Source: an uncultured Collinsella sp. (lineage in GTDB: Bacteria > Actinomycetota > Coriobacteriia > Coriobacteriales > Coriobacteriaceae). Taken from it: a DNA stretch of 23,010 nucleotides. Positions within the stretch are counted from its first letter, which is position 1, and every line of letters begins with the position of its first letter. The position numbers and the translations under genes are program-made. Location of the stretch: contig URKH01000030.1 of NCBI GenBank assembly GCA_900548255.1, forward strand, positions 1 through 23,010, given 5' to 3'. The notes beneath the pieces are model-generated. The model did no database searches. It worked only from the letters and a program-made list of their open reading frames with translations, and was not told the origin of the DNA. Shown one piece after another: positions 1-7,543 of this stretch.

Positions 1-260
1 ATTAAAGATGGTTCTCATTCTCAATAATAATTTTTTGTTATCAGACTATTCTTAAGCTGAGACAATGCATTTCCGCAGGTCAGGAAAGTGTCCGGTCAAA
101 ATAACATCTAACTTTTCTTTTGGTCAACCGTTTACCGCCAAAATCCTACCGCTCGTCTGTATTACGCAATGTACCTGCGAATATGCGAGTCAATAGACAC
201 CGTGTTACCATGAGAAAAAATTGTTATGAACATTTCCGATTTCACCCAAAGGAGTTGCCC
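1..260. other. AT-rich left-edge intergenic region
   Basis: No gene is supported here. The first ~60 bases are much more AT-rich than the rest of the window and hold a GAGAATGAGAA-type tract on the minus strand (about 12-23), vaguely like an iron-box. A divergent gene may lie left of the window. An in-frame TTG at 120 and an ATG at 210 could extend the following gene, but neither has a ribosome binding site. I see no convincing -35/-10 pair. Confidence 0.4.
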
Positions 261-917
261 GTGAACGAGACCGTACGCCGCTTTTTGCCGATGGTCGATT
301 TCCTGGAGCAGATACTCGGTAAGAACAGCGAAATCGTGCTGCACGATTTCTCGGATCCCGACCACGCCATCGTCGATATTCGCAACGGCATCGTGAGCGG
401 CCGCAAGGTCGGCGGTCCTGCCACCGATCTGGCGCTCAAGATCATGCACGACCCCAAGTATCGCGACCTGCCGTTTATTACGGGCTACGAGGGGCGCGGT
501 GCCGGCGGCAAGACGTTGGAGTCCGCGACGTTCTTTATCCGCGAGGATGACGAGATCGTCGGTATGCTCTGCGTCAACACCGACCTCTCGACCGTACGCT
601 CCATCAACGCCATGGCGCAGCAGCTCATGGCGTGCTTCGACGCAGCGCCGACGCGCACGGAGCCCGCCCCTATCGAGGTCGAAAGCCTTTCGGAGTCCAC
701 CCAGGAGCTCATCGACCGCAGCATTGCCGAGTTGCTGAGCGCGCGCGGGCTGGATGTAGCGTCGCTTGGTCAGAGCGACCGCGTGGACGTCATTCGCCAC
801 CTCAACGGCAACGGGGTGTTCATGCTCAAGGGCGCCGTGGCCTGCGCTGCCACCGCGTTGGGCATCTCGGAGCCCAGCGTGTACCGCTACCTGCAAAAAG
901 TCCGCAAGGAGGGCTAA
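261..917 (+). CDS. YheO/DauR-like PAS + HTH transcriptional regulator
   Basis: A 218-residue DNA-binding regulator of the YheO/DauR type. The N-terminal half (about residues 5-115) is a PAS-like YheO domain, with a start resembling family members (FLEQILGKNSEIVLHDFSD) and the segment GKTLESATFFI. The C-terminal ~60 residues are a helix-turn-helix ending in AATALGISEPSVYRYLQKVR, a typical recognition helix. The GTG start at 261 is chosen because AAAGGAG lies 6 nt upstream; longer in-frame starts (TTG 120, ATG 210) lack such a site and would add about 47 or 17 residues unlike the family. Known relatives respond to small metabolites such as D-amino acids (DauR). The convergent neighbour is ridA, so a role in amino-acid or enamine metabolism is possible, but the convergent arrangement argues against direct co-transcription. 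The ligand is unknown. Confidence 0.85.
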   Translation: MNETVRRFLPMVDFLEQILGKNSEIVLHDFSDPDHAIVDIRNGIVSGRKVGGPATDLALKIMHDPKYRDLPFITGYEGRGAGGKTLESATFFIREDDEIVGMLCVNTDLSTVRSINAMAQQLMACFDAAPTRTEPAPIEVESLSESTQELIDRSIAELLSARGLDVASLGQSDRVDVIRHLNGNGVFMLKGAVACAATALGISEPSVYRYLQKVRKEG

Positions 918-971
918 ACGTGATCCCTTGGGGACGAAGGGAAACGGATCATTTTTGTCGCATCGCTTGAC

Positions 972-1010
972 AAAAGACCCTGCAGTTCACACGCGCTGCA
1001 GGGTCTTTTT
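972..1010. terminator. Bidirectional Rho-independent terminator
   Basis: A perfect 11-bp stem (AGACCCTGCAG at 975-985 with CTGCAGGGTCT at 996-1006) encloses a 10-nt loop, with A-run on the left and T-run on the right. It therefore works on both strands and ends both the upstream + strand regulator and the convergent minus-strand ridA. Confidence 0.93.
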
Positions 1011-1039
1011 GCATGTCATGTTTAGTTGTTGCCAACACC

Positions 1040-1417
1040 TTAGAGAGCGGCGACAACCTCGATCTCGACCAGACCGCCAGCCGGAAGGGCGGCAACCTGG
1101 AAAGCGCTGCGCGCGGGGAACGGAGCCTCGAACTTGGAGGCGTAAATCTCGTTCACGGCGGCAAAGTCGGCGATGTCGGCCAGGTAGACCGTGGTCTTGA
1201 CGACATCGGCAAACGTGGCGCCGGCAGCGGTCAGCAGAGCCTCGACGTTGGCGAGGGACTGCTTGGCCTGGGCCTCGACACCCTCGGGCAGCTTGCCGGT
1301 CGCGGGATCGATGCCCAGCTGGCCGGACAGAAACACCATGTTGCCAGTCTGGATACCGGGGGAATACGGGCCGATGGCTGCGGGTGCGTTATCGGAAGAC
1401 ACGACGGTCTTGCTCAT
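1040..1417 (-). CDS. ridA: RidA/YjgF family enamine/imine deaminase
   Basis: A 125-residue protein of the RidA (YjgF/YER057c/UK114) family. These cytosolic trimers hydrolyse reactive 2-aminoacrylate and other enamines/imines released by PLP enzymes such as serine/threonine dehydratase. Visible signatures are AIGPYSPGIQTGNMVFLSGQ at the N-terminus, the central KTTVYLADIADFAAVNEIY, and the C-terminal FPARSAFQVAALPAGGLVEIE containing the family arginine (PARSA) and the glutamate of the last strand. Length matches the usual ~125-130 residues. The ATG at 1417 follows AAGGAG at 7-nt spacing; the open frame continues upstream to 1570 but without family similarity. It stands alone, with its own promoter upstream and the shared terminator at 972-1010. 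Confidence 0.95.
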   Translation of the reverse strand: MSKTVVSSDNAPAAIGPYSPGIQTGNMVFLSGQLGIDPATGKLPEGVEAQAKQSLANVEALLTAAGATFADVVKTTVYLADIADFAAVNEIYASKFEAPFPARSAFQVAALPAGGLVEIEVVAAL

Positions 1418-1504
1418 GTTTTTCTCCTTACAAGTAAAAGGGAACGGGAGCGCGGCGTTCACACCGGGAGGCACAGTTCGGTCTGAACACCGCGCTTGAT
1501 TGGG

Positions 1505-1533
1505 ATAGTACTCAAGGTTTCCGCGCGATGCAA
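1505..1533 (-). promoter_or_regulatory. Probable sigma-70-type promoter of ridA
   Basis: On the minus strand TTGCAT (1528-1533) and TACTAT (1505-1510) are separated by exactly 17 nt, a good housekeeping-type promoter about 90 nt upstream of the ridA start codon. The element was recognised by eye; no transcription data are available. Confidence 0.65.
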
Positions 1534-1715
1534 GATTATTATCACGTTGCGAGAATATTTTATCGCCCAACGGTTTCCCCGGACCGCTGAACGGTTCTCA
1601 TGTGGAGCAGCCAGTCCAAGCTGCTGAAGACTTTATCCCGCTTAGAGCACGGGCATCGCCTGCCGCGACGGCACCACTATACTTTTGAGTATCTGAGCAT
1701 TTTGAAAGGCAGGAT

Positions 1716-4211
1716 ATGACCGCAACCGCCAGTCGAACCACCAACCGCAGACCCGAGCTTTTGGCGCCCGCCGGAGGGCCCGAGCCCTTTGCCGCCGCAC
1801 TCGCCGCCGGGGCAGACGCCATCTACTGCGGCATGGGCAGCTTCAACGCACGCCGCAAGGCCACCAACTTTACCGACGAGGCCTTTGAGCAGGCCTGCCG
1901 CGCCGCGCATCTGGCCGGCTCGCGCGTCTACGTCACGGTCAACATCATCATCAAGGAATCCGAGATGAGCGATGTGCTGCAGCTCATCCATCGCTGCTCC
2001 ACGCTGGGCGCCGACGCCTTCATCATCCAGGACTGGGGCCTGTTCTTTGAGGTCAAGCGCACCATGCCCGGCATCGAGACGCATATCTCGACCCAGGCGA
2101 ACATCCACGACGACCGCGGAACCCTTTGGTGCCGCGAGCAAGGCGCCGACCGCGTGACCCTCTCGCGCGAGCTTTCCATCGACGAGATTGCCGCCATTCA
2201 CGATGCCGCGCCCGATGTGGACCTTGAGGTCTTTAGCCATGGCGCCATCTGCTTTTGCTACTCTGGCCTGTGTCTGCTTTCGAGCTTTGCCATGGCGGGC
2301 CGCTCGGCCAACCGCGGCATGTGCGCTCAACCCTGTCGCCTGCCCTACGAGCTGATCGACGAGAACGGCCGCTCGCTCTCCCCTGCCGGTCGCGAGCGCG
2401 CGCTGTGCCCGCGTGACACCAACACTTCACAACTTGTTCGCCGCCTGTATGACGCCGGCGCCGCGTCGCTCAAGCTCGAGGGCCGCATGAAGGCGCCCGA
2501 TTACGTGTATTCCATCGTCGACGTGTATCGTCATCAGATTGATGACATGCTGGCCGGAACCACCGTTGCCAAGGACGAGAAAGCCGCCCGCCAGCGCCAG
2601 CTCAAGCGCTGCTTTAACCGCGACTTTACGCACGCCTATCAGGACGGCACCTCGGGCGACGAGATGATGAGCTATGAGCGTTCCAACAACCGCGGCCAGA
2701 TCGTGGGCACGGTGCTGGGCAGCCGCCCGGCCAACCGCGATGTGCGCGGCCTCAAGCCCGACGACCGCCGTCGCCGCGCCGCCATCGCCCGCATTGAGCT
2801 GTTTGAGCCCGTGGGCACGGGCGACCTGCTGGAGCTTCGCCACGATAACGAGTTTGACCAGTTCCTAACCACTATAGCTACCGATGATGCCGCCGCGGGC
2901 GACATCATCGAATGTCGCGTGCCCCGCAGCATGCCCGAGGGCTGCCGCGTCCGCGTGATTCGCAGTCAGCGTGCCATCGACGCCGCCGGCGCCGCGCTCA
3001 AGCGCGATGTGCTGCGCCGCCGCGCTGTTGATGTGTCCGTCGTGGCGCGCCTGGGCGAGCCGTTTACCGTGACGCTCACCTGCTGTGACAACCCCGCGCT
3101 CACCGCCACCGCCACGGGCTTCACCGTCGAGGCCGCCAAGACCCGCGCCGTCGAGGCGGCGGACATGGTTGAGCATGTGGGCCGCATGGGCTCCTCTCCC
3201 TTTGAGGCCGCGAGCTTTGATGTGGCGCTCGATGAAGGCTGCGGCATGGGCTTCTCCGCTGTGCACAAGGTACGCACCGCCGCTTGCAAGGCGCTGGAAA
3301 AGGCCATTCTGGCGCCGTACGAGGAGCGTGCCCGCACGCTCGAGCTGCCGGCGATTGTCACCAGTGATTCCCGCCCCGCGCCCGAGCACTACCGCGATGA
3401 GCCGCAGATCTGCGCCACCGTCACCTCGCTCGAGGCCGCCGAGGCCGCTCGCGCCGAGGGTGCAACGCGCATCTACATGACCACCGACGCGCTCGATGCG
3501 GCCGAGCTCTCCCCCGCCGATGCGCTTGAGCAGGGCATCGTACCCGTACTCGACGAGGTCTGCCGCGCCGTTGACCACGTACGCGTCGACCCGTGGGTTG
3601 TTGCCGGCGCCACGGTCGCTATTGGCAACATCTCTGAGCTTGCCCTGGCCGCCCAGGTTGGCGCCACGGCGGAGATCCGCTCTTGCCTGCCCGTGCACAA
3701 CACCCCTTGCATGGAGGCACTTGCCGAGCGCGGAGCCGGCGCGTTTTGGCTCTCGCCCGAGATCACGCTCGACGAGATCGTCTCGCTTGGCACCTCCGCG
3801 CCCGCAGCCCTGGGCATCACCGTGTTCGGCCGCCCGCGCGTTATGACGAGCGAGCACTGCATCCTGCAGGTGGCCAATGGCTGCATCCACGATTGCGCCA
3901 ACTGCCGTCTGCGCGCCCGCAAGCTGTCGCTCAAGAATATCGACGGCAAGGTCATGCCCGTGCGCACCGACATCCATGGCCGCTCTCGCTTGTACGACGC
4001 CTACCCCATCGACCTCACGCCGCAGGTGCCACAGCTGCTCGACGCCGGCGTCCGTCGTCTTATGGTGGACGGCACGCTGCTCGAGACGGATGAGTTGGGC
4101 CGTGCCGTCGCTCGCGTCCGTCGCGCTGTCGAGGCGGCTCAAGCCGGCCGCAAGCCGGCCGCCCGCCTGCGCGGCGCCACCTCGGGCTGCATGTTTGTGG
4201 GAATTAGCTAA
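1716..4211 (+). CDS. U32-family protein ("peptidase U32"/RlhA-like), long form
   Basis: An 831-residue member of the U32 family. It opens with RPELLAPAGGPEPFAAALAAGADAIYCG, the TIM-barrel start of the family, and carries the U32 signature EVFSHGAICFCYSGLCLLS at residues 171-189. Cysteines 179, 186, 203 and probably 231 are spaced like the iron-sulphur ligands of U32 members such as UbiU. A long middle part (about 330-480) corresponds to the extra collagenase-like domain of RlhA-type proteins. The C-terminal ~120 residues (from VMTSEHCILQVANGCIHDC) resemble the second half of long clostridial U32 proteins. Characterised relatives hydroxylate RNA (RlhA on 23S rRNA, TrhP on tRNA), while older names call them peptidases. 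It sits 15 nt before a pseudouridine synthase, which favours an RNA-modification role; the substrate is unproven. ATG 1716 follows GAAAGGCAGGA. Confidence 0.9.
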   Translation: MTATASRTTNRRPELLAPAGGPEPFAAALAAGADAIYCGMGSFNARRKATNFTDEAFEQACRAAHLAGSRVYVTVNIIIKESEMSDVLQLIHRCSTLGADAFIIQDWGLFFEVKRTMPGIETHISTQANIHDDRGTLWCREQGADRVTLSRELSIDEIAAIHDAAPDVDLEVFSHGAICFCYSGLCLLSSFAMAGRSANRGMCAQPCRLPYELIDENGRSLSPAGRERALCPRDTNTSQLVRRLYDAGAASLKLEGRMKAPDYVYSIVDVYRHQIDDMLAGTTVAKDEKAARQRQLKRCFNRDFTHAYQDGTSGDEMMSYERSNNRGQIVGTVLGSRPANRDVRGLKPDDRRRRAAIARIELFEPVGTGDLLELRHDNEFDQFLTTIATDDAAAGDIIECRVPRSMPEGCRVRVIRSQRAIDAAGAALKRDVLRRRAVDVSVVARLGEPFTVTLTCCDNPALTATATGFTVEAAKTRAVEAADMVEHVGRMGSSPFEAASFDVALDEGCGMGFSAVHKVRTAACKALEKAILAPYEERARTLELPAIVTSDSRPAPEHYRDEPQICATVTSLEAAEAARAEGATRIYMTTDALDAAELSPADALEQGIVPVLDEVCRAVDHVRVDPWVVAGATVAIGNISELALAAQVGATAEIRSCLPVHNTPCMEALAERGAGAFWLSPEITLDEIVSLGTSAPAALGITVFGRPRVMTSEHCILQVANGCIHDCANCRLRARKLSLKNIDGKVMPVRTDIHGRSRLYDAYPIDLTPQVPQLLDAGVRRLMVDGTLLETDELGRAVARVRRAVEAAQAGRKPAARLRGATSGCMFVGIS

Positions 4212-4226
4212 CCGAAAGGCTTACAC

Positions 4227-4886
4227 GTGAACGAAGAACCTCAAGTCCTCTATTGCGACGCCTGGCTCATGGCCATCGACAAGCCCGCCGGCATGATCGT
4301 CCACGGCGACGGCACCGGCGAGCGCACGCTCACCGACTACGCCAGCGACCTGCTGCTGGCGATGGGCGACGGCTTTGCCGCGACCGACATGCAGCCGCTC
4401 AACCGCTTGGACCGTGACACCACCGGCGTGGTGCTGTTCTCACTCGACAAGCAGACGCAGCCCGCCTTTGACCAGATGATCATCGACCACGCGTTCGAAA
4501 AGCACTACCTGGCGCTCGCCGAGGGCAAGATCGACTGGAACGAAAAGCTCATCGACAAGCCCATCGCCCGCGACCGTCACGACAGCCGCAAGATGCGCGT
4601 CGGCGCCAGCGGCAAGCCGTCTCAAACGCGCGTGAAGGTGCTCAAACGTCTTAAGAGCCGTCGTGGCCTGCCCACGCGCTCGTATATCGATGTCGAGTTG
4701 CTCACCGGCCGCAAGCACCAGATCCGCGTACATCTGGCCAGCGAGCGCCATCCCCTGGTGGGCGATGACCTGTACGGAACGCCGCGTCCCTGCGGCCTGA
4801 TGCTCCACGCCCACAGCGTGTCCTTCACGCATCCCGTAACCGGCGAGCACATCCACATCGAAGCTCCCTGCCCCTGGGAGCCCTAA
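4227..4886 (+). CDS. RluA-family pseudouridine synthase
   Basis: A 219-residue RNA pseudouridine synthase of the RluA/RluC/RluD family. It isomerises uridine in rRNA or tRNA. The catalytic motif is NRLDRDTTG at residues 59-67 with the nucleophile Asp62; most relatives have His in place of Asn59. The later motifs RSYIDVELLTGRKHQIRVHL and HPLVGDDLYG are typical, and the C-terminal LMLHAHSVSFTHPVTGE closes the fold. There is no N-terminal S4 RNA-binding domain, so it is a short form like RluA or TruC. The GTG start at 4227 lies 15 nt after the stop of the U32 gene, with GAAAGG upstream, so the two are almost certainly co-transcribed. The exact target base cannot be assigned. Confidence 0.92.
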   Translation: MNEEPQVLYCDAWLMAIDKPAGMIVHGDGTGERTLTDYASDLLLAMGDGFAATDMQPLNRLDRDTTGVVLFSLDKQTQPAFDQMIIDHAFEKHYLALAEGKIDWNEKLIDKPIARDRHDSRKMRVGASGKPSQTRVKVLKRLKSRRGLPTRSYIDVELLTGRKHQIRVHLASERHPLVGDDLYGTPRPCGLMLHAHSVSFTHPVTGEHIHIEAPCPWEP

Positions 4887-4924
4887 ACCACCACAAAGGG
4901 GACAAGCACCTTTATGGTGGTTTT
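4885..4924 (+). terminator. Palindromic repeat copy 1, likely terminator of the pseudouridine synthase gene
   Basis: AAACCACCACAAAGG (4885-4899) faces CCTTTATGGTGGTTT (4909-4923), 14 of 15 bases complementary, with a GGACAAGCA-type loop and a short T-run. It begins inside the stop codon of the upstream gene. A near-identical second copy lies at 5256-5295, so it is a repeated element that may double as a terminator. Confidence 0.65.
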
Positions 4925-4954
4925 GCCGCAATGGCTCAGCCGCGGTCCCAAAAC

Positions 4955-5173
4955 GTCTCGATCTGTAACAGTTAGAACCCATTTTCCGGTCTATCTGTTA
5001 CAGATCGAGACATTCGAATCCCCCTTAAGGGAAAATCTCAATCTGTAACAGTAACTCGGCAAAATCGATCCCAGATGTTACAGATTGAGACAAAGGGACG
5101 GCGCGGTTCGTAAGTATCTCGATCTGTAACACCTAGCCCACTTTTAACGGTCCAGTTGTTACAGACTTAGACA
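4955..5173. repeat. Array of three inverted pairs of a TCTCGATCTGTAACA motif
   Basis: Six copies of a 15-17 bp motif alternate in orientation. Pair 1 is GTCTCGATCTGTAACAG (4955-4971) with its perfect reverse complement (4995-5011). Pair 2 is TCTCAATCTGTAACAG (5036-5051) with a 15/16 complement (5075-5090), and both arms share the same G-to-A change. Pair 3 is TCTCGATCTGTAACA (5117-5131) with a weaker complement (5157-5171). Arms are about 23-25 nt apart and units recur every 78-81 bp; the intervening sequences are unrelated. The array lies between two convergent genes, so it is not a promoter array. A REPIN/BIME-like extragenic palindrome family is the most natural reading. Confidence 0.85.
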
Positions 5174-5188
5174 AACCGGCAGACAACG

Positions 5189-5224
5189 AAAGCGGCGACG
5201 CCCGTGATGGACGTTGCCGCTTTT
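5189..5224. terminator. Hairpin with T-run in the convergent spacer
   Basis: AAAGCGGCGACG (5189-5200) pairs with CGTTGCCGCTTT (5212-5223) with one G-U, an 11-nt loop and a T4 run on the + strand and A-run on the other side. It can terminate transcripts from either direction. Confidence 0.7.
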
Positions 5225-5255
5225 CTATTGAGAAAACTACTCGGTTTTCGTTACT

Positions 5256-5295
5256 AACCACCACAATGGGGACAGGCACCTTTGTGGTGGTTTTG
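5256..5295. repeat. Palindromic repeat copy 2 at the 3' end of the deoR-type gene
   Basis: AACCACCACAATGG (5256-5269) faces CCTTTGTGGTGGTT (5279-5292) with the same GGGGACAGGCACC loop core as the copy at 4885-4924. It starts 13 bp past the DeoR gene's stop and may serve as its 3' hairpin. The two copies bracket the inverted-pair array. Confidence 0.8.
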
Positions 5296-5307
5296 GCCTT
5301 CCCGTCG

Positions 5308-6054
5308 CTAGACCGTGATGACGTTGTCCATTGCCCGGTACTTGGCGGGGACCTCGCCTGCGGTAATAATCGTTGCGTCGCGGAAGTCCGCGAACTTGAC
5401 GGGTGCCACCATGCCAAATTTGCTGGCATCAGAGATTACGAAGCGTTTGGCCGTATGGCGCATCGAGATGCGCTTGACCTGTGCCTCCTCGATATCGGGC
5501 GCCGTGAAGCCCTGCTCGGCGGCAATGCCGTTAGAGCCCCAAAAGCCGCAGTTGAAGTTGTAGCGGTCTAGAGTTGCCAAGGCATCGGGGCCAACGAGCG
5601 CCTCGGTCTCGGGTTTGAGCTCGCCGCCCAGCACCACGGTACGCATGCCGCGCAAAGCGAGATGCTGAGCATGGAGCACGGAATCAGTCACATAGGTGAC
5701 CCCTTCGAGATGCGGAAGATGCTCGATGAGCCTGAGCGTCGTCGAACCCGAATCGATGTACACAAAGCTCTCGGGCTCTACCAGCGCCGCCGCACGGGCG
5801 CAGATACGTTCCTTGTCGTCGTTATGGAGATCGCTGCGCTCATTAAGCGTTAGGTCGCGCGTCACGTGCGCGCGCTCAAGGCTCGTCGCCCCACCGTGCA
5901 CCTTGGCGATACGGTGTGCGCGATTGAGCGTCTGCAGGTCGCGCCGAATGGTAGACGCCGTCACGCCCAGGGCTTCGGCAAGCTCCGGCACGGTAACCGA
6001 GCCGGCCTGCTGCACCATCGATACGATCGCGTTGAGCCTATCTTCCGCTAGCAT
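5308..6054 (-). CDS. DeoR-family transcriptional repressor
   Basis: A 248-residue DeoR/GlpR-type regulator. Residues 1-60 form the winged helix-turn-helix (RLNAIVSMVQQAGSVTVPEL, then LGVTASTIRRDLQTLN, and the wing with KVHGGA). Residues about 75-235 are the DeoR C-terminal sensor domain, with the phosphosugar-binding signature YIDSGSTTLRLIEHL, the VLGGEL segment and the late KRFVISDASKFG motif. Relatives are repressors released by phosphorylated sugars. ATG 6054 is preceded by GGAGGAG, which overlaps the end of the upstream oxidoreductase gene; only 3 nt separate the two, so they form one operon and the regulator probably controls it. The inducer is not known. Confidence 0.93.
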   Translation of the reverse strand: MLAEDRLNAIVSMVQQAGSVTVPELAEALGVTASTIRRDLQTLNRAHRIAKVHGGATSLERAHVTRDLTLNERSDLHNDDKERICARAAALVEPESFVYIDSGSTTLRLIEHLPHLEGVTYVTDSVLHAQHLALRGMRTVVLGGELKPETEALVGPDALATLDRYNFNCGFWGSNGIAAEQGFTAPDIEEAQVKRISMRHTAKRFVISDASKFGMVAPVKFADFRDATIITAGEVPAKYRAMDNVITV

Positions 6055-6057
6055 CGC

Positions 6058-7137
6058 TTACTCCTCCTCGGGGTACACGACTCCCCAGTCGGCGCGTAGC
6101 TTGGTCATCAGCTCCATAACATCAGAAGCATAATCCAGCAGCTCACGCTTAGAGTCGTCGCCGGCAACGGCCTTCTCAAGATCGGCCATCTCATAGCAAA
6201 GGGCGTAAGCCTCGGTGCCGGCGTGGACCTCCTCGCGGTGGCCGTCCGCAGTCCACACGATGGTCGCGTGATCGGCGCGCGGATACTCGTTGACCTCGAT
6301 ATAGCACTTATCGAAGCTAATAATCGAGCGCTTGGGTTGCTTGGAGTGGAGCGTGAGGCTCACAACACCCAGCTGCTGCTCGGCATTACGGCAGACGATG
6401 CCGCCCGCAACATCGACGCCAGTCTCGCAGGTGTTGCCTAGAGACACGACCTCGGCGGGCTGGCTCGCCATAAACAGGCGCATGACGGACAGGGCATACA
6501 CACCAATATCGAGCATGGCACCGCCAGCAAGGTTGCGGTTGTAGAAGCGATTGGTCAGATCGCCGTACTCCTTGTAGCTACCAAAGTTGAGCTGGGCGAG
6601 GTTCATGCGACCAAACTCGCCGGCATCCATGCGACGGCGCAGCTCTTGATACAAGGGCATATGAAGCACCGTGGTGGCGTCCATGAGGACGACGTTGTGC
6701 TCGTCGGCGATGGCACGCGCCTCGTCGAGCTCAGCGGAATTGAGGGTAATGGCTTTCTCGCAGAGCACGTGCTTGCCGGCGGCCAGCGCGTCACGCAGAT
6801 AGGTGATATGCGTGTTGTGCGGCGTGGTGATATAGACGGCGTCGATGCCCGGATCGGCGTAGAGGTCCTCAACCGATTCATAGACCTTCTCGATGCCATA
6901 CTGCTCAGCAAAAGCCTGAGCCTTGGACAGCGTACGGTTGGCGACGCCCGCAAGCTTGCGGCCGGCAAGAGCGAGAGACTGGGCCATCTGGTTGGCGATA
7001 ACGCCGCACCCGATCACAGCCCAACGAAGCTCGGGAGCCGTAAAGATATCATCGGGGAATGGCTTGTCCTGGACCGAAGCGAACGCTGCTTTTGCGGCTG
7101 CCGCGGAGTCGAGTGGAGCCTGCTTGGAATCTGCCAT
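6058..7137 (-). CDS. Gfo/Idh/MocA-family NAD(P)-dependent oxidoreductase
   Basis: A 359-residue cytosolic dehydrogenase of the Gfo/Idh/MocA family. After a ~35-residue N-terminal lead, the Rossmann fold starts at WAVIGCGVIA (residues 39-48). The family's EKP motif reads CEKA (126-129) in GKHVLCEKAITLN, a variant seen in some branches. The C-terminal alpha/beta substrate domain includes the GGAMLDIGVYAL segment containing the catalytic-region Asp. These enzymes oxidise or reduce sugars, inositols or related polyols. Its partner is the DeoR-type repressor encoded 3 nt downstream, again suggesting a sugar substrate, but the compound cannot be named. ATG 7137 follows AGGAGG at 6-nt spacing. Confidence 0.92.
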   Translation of the reverse strand: MADSKQAPLDSAAAAKAAFASVQDKPFPDDIFTAPELRWAVIGCGVIANQMAQSLALAGRKLAGVANRTLSKAQAFAEQYGIEKVYESVEDLYADPGIDAVYITTPHNTHITYLRDALAAGKHVLCEKAITLNSAELDEARAIADEHNVVLMDATTVLHMPLYQELRRRMDAGEFGRMNLAQLNFGSYKEYGDLTNRFYNRNLAGGAMLDIGVYALSVMRLFMASQPAEVVSLGNTCETGVDVAGGIVCRNAEQQLGVVSLTLHSKQPKRSIISFDKCYIEVNEYPRADHATIVWTADGHREEVHAGTEAYALCYEMADLEKAVAGDDSKRELLDYASDVMELMTKLRADWGVVYPEEE

Positions 7138-7187
7138 TATGTGCCTCCTGTGTCATAGAACGCCTTGCTTTCTGACAGCTCTATATT

Positions 7188-7221
7188 CGCACAAACACGC
7201 GCTTCTGTGCGCGTTTTTGCG
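7188..7221. promoter_or_regulatory. Imperfect palindrome upstream of the oxidoreductase-deoR operon
   Basis: CGCACAAACACGCGC (7188-7202) and GTGCGCGTTTTTGCG (7207-7221) are complementary at 12 of 15 positions around a 4-nt centre, 50-85 bp before the start codon. This is a natural position for the operator of the DeoR-type regulator encoded in the operon. The assignment is inference. Confidence 0.5.
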
Positions 7222-7260
7222 TATCTCACCGCTAAACGGTCATTGTTGTCCCGTAAACGG

Positions 7261-7314
7261 CGCATCTATACGCATATTCACGCAATCCCACGCACGCAAA
7301 TACGCACAAATGCG
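7261..7314. promoter_or_regulatory. Helically phased CGCA repeats
   Basis: CGCA occurs at 7261, 7271, 7281 and 7291, exactly 10 bp apart, then again at 7295 and 7303, and as TGCG at 7311. On the minus strand these read TGCG, the same core as the palindrome at 7188-7221. Regular one-turn spacing suggests cooperative protein binding on one DNA face upstream of the oxidoreductase-deoR operon. Confidence 0.45.
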
Positions 7315-7406
7315 AACCAGTCATTGCTCAGAGACAGGGGCTTATGCTTAGAACTCAAAAGACAGGATGATCCGCTTCGCCTTCGCTCATGGCGCGCTGC
7401 AGCTCT

Positions 7407-7487
7407 AAGGACCGTCCCAAGCTGCCGACAGAAAAGGAACGTTCCAAACTGCAGACAGAAAAAGAACGTCCCCAGGCGCCGGCATTT
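7407..7487. repeat. 27-bp tandem repeat, three units
   Basis: Three consecutive 27-bp units lie at 7407-7433, 7434-7460 and 7461-7487. Units 1 and 2 share AAGGA-CCGT/ACGTTCC...CTGC-GACAGAA; unit 3 is more diverged at its end. Because 27 is a multiple of 3, every frame through it shows a 9-residue repeat (minus strand: LGTFFFCLQ, FGTFLFCRQ). No start signal or family supports a gene, so it is treated as an intergenic repeat. Confidence 0.75.
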
Positions 7488-7543
7488 CAAGAGCACTCAT
7501 TTAAGTCTGTCCCCAATGAGTGGGAGTAATCAGAGACCCTTTG

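Noticed and set aside
12..40. Fur-type iron box at the left edge
   Set aside because: Only a loose GAGAATGAGAA resemblance without a proper palindrome, and the gene it might serve is outside the window.
120..260. N-terminal extension of the YheO-like regulator from TTG 120
   Set aside because: No ribosome binding site, AT-rich non-coding composition, and a strong site directly before GTG 261.
2865..4142. 425-codon open frame on the minus strand
   Set aside because: Antisense shadow of the U32 gene, which has a clear family signature.
4955..5173. CRISPR array
   Set aside because: The repeats alternate in orientation in pairs, are only 15-17 bp and diverge between units, and no cas genes are present.
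7278..7496. Cys/Phe-rich repeat protein on the minus strand
   Set aside because: The repeat character comes from the 27-bp tandem DNA repeat, and no ribosome binding site or family supports translation.
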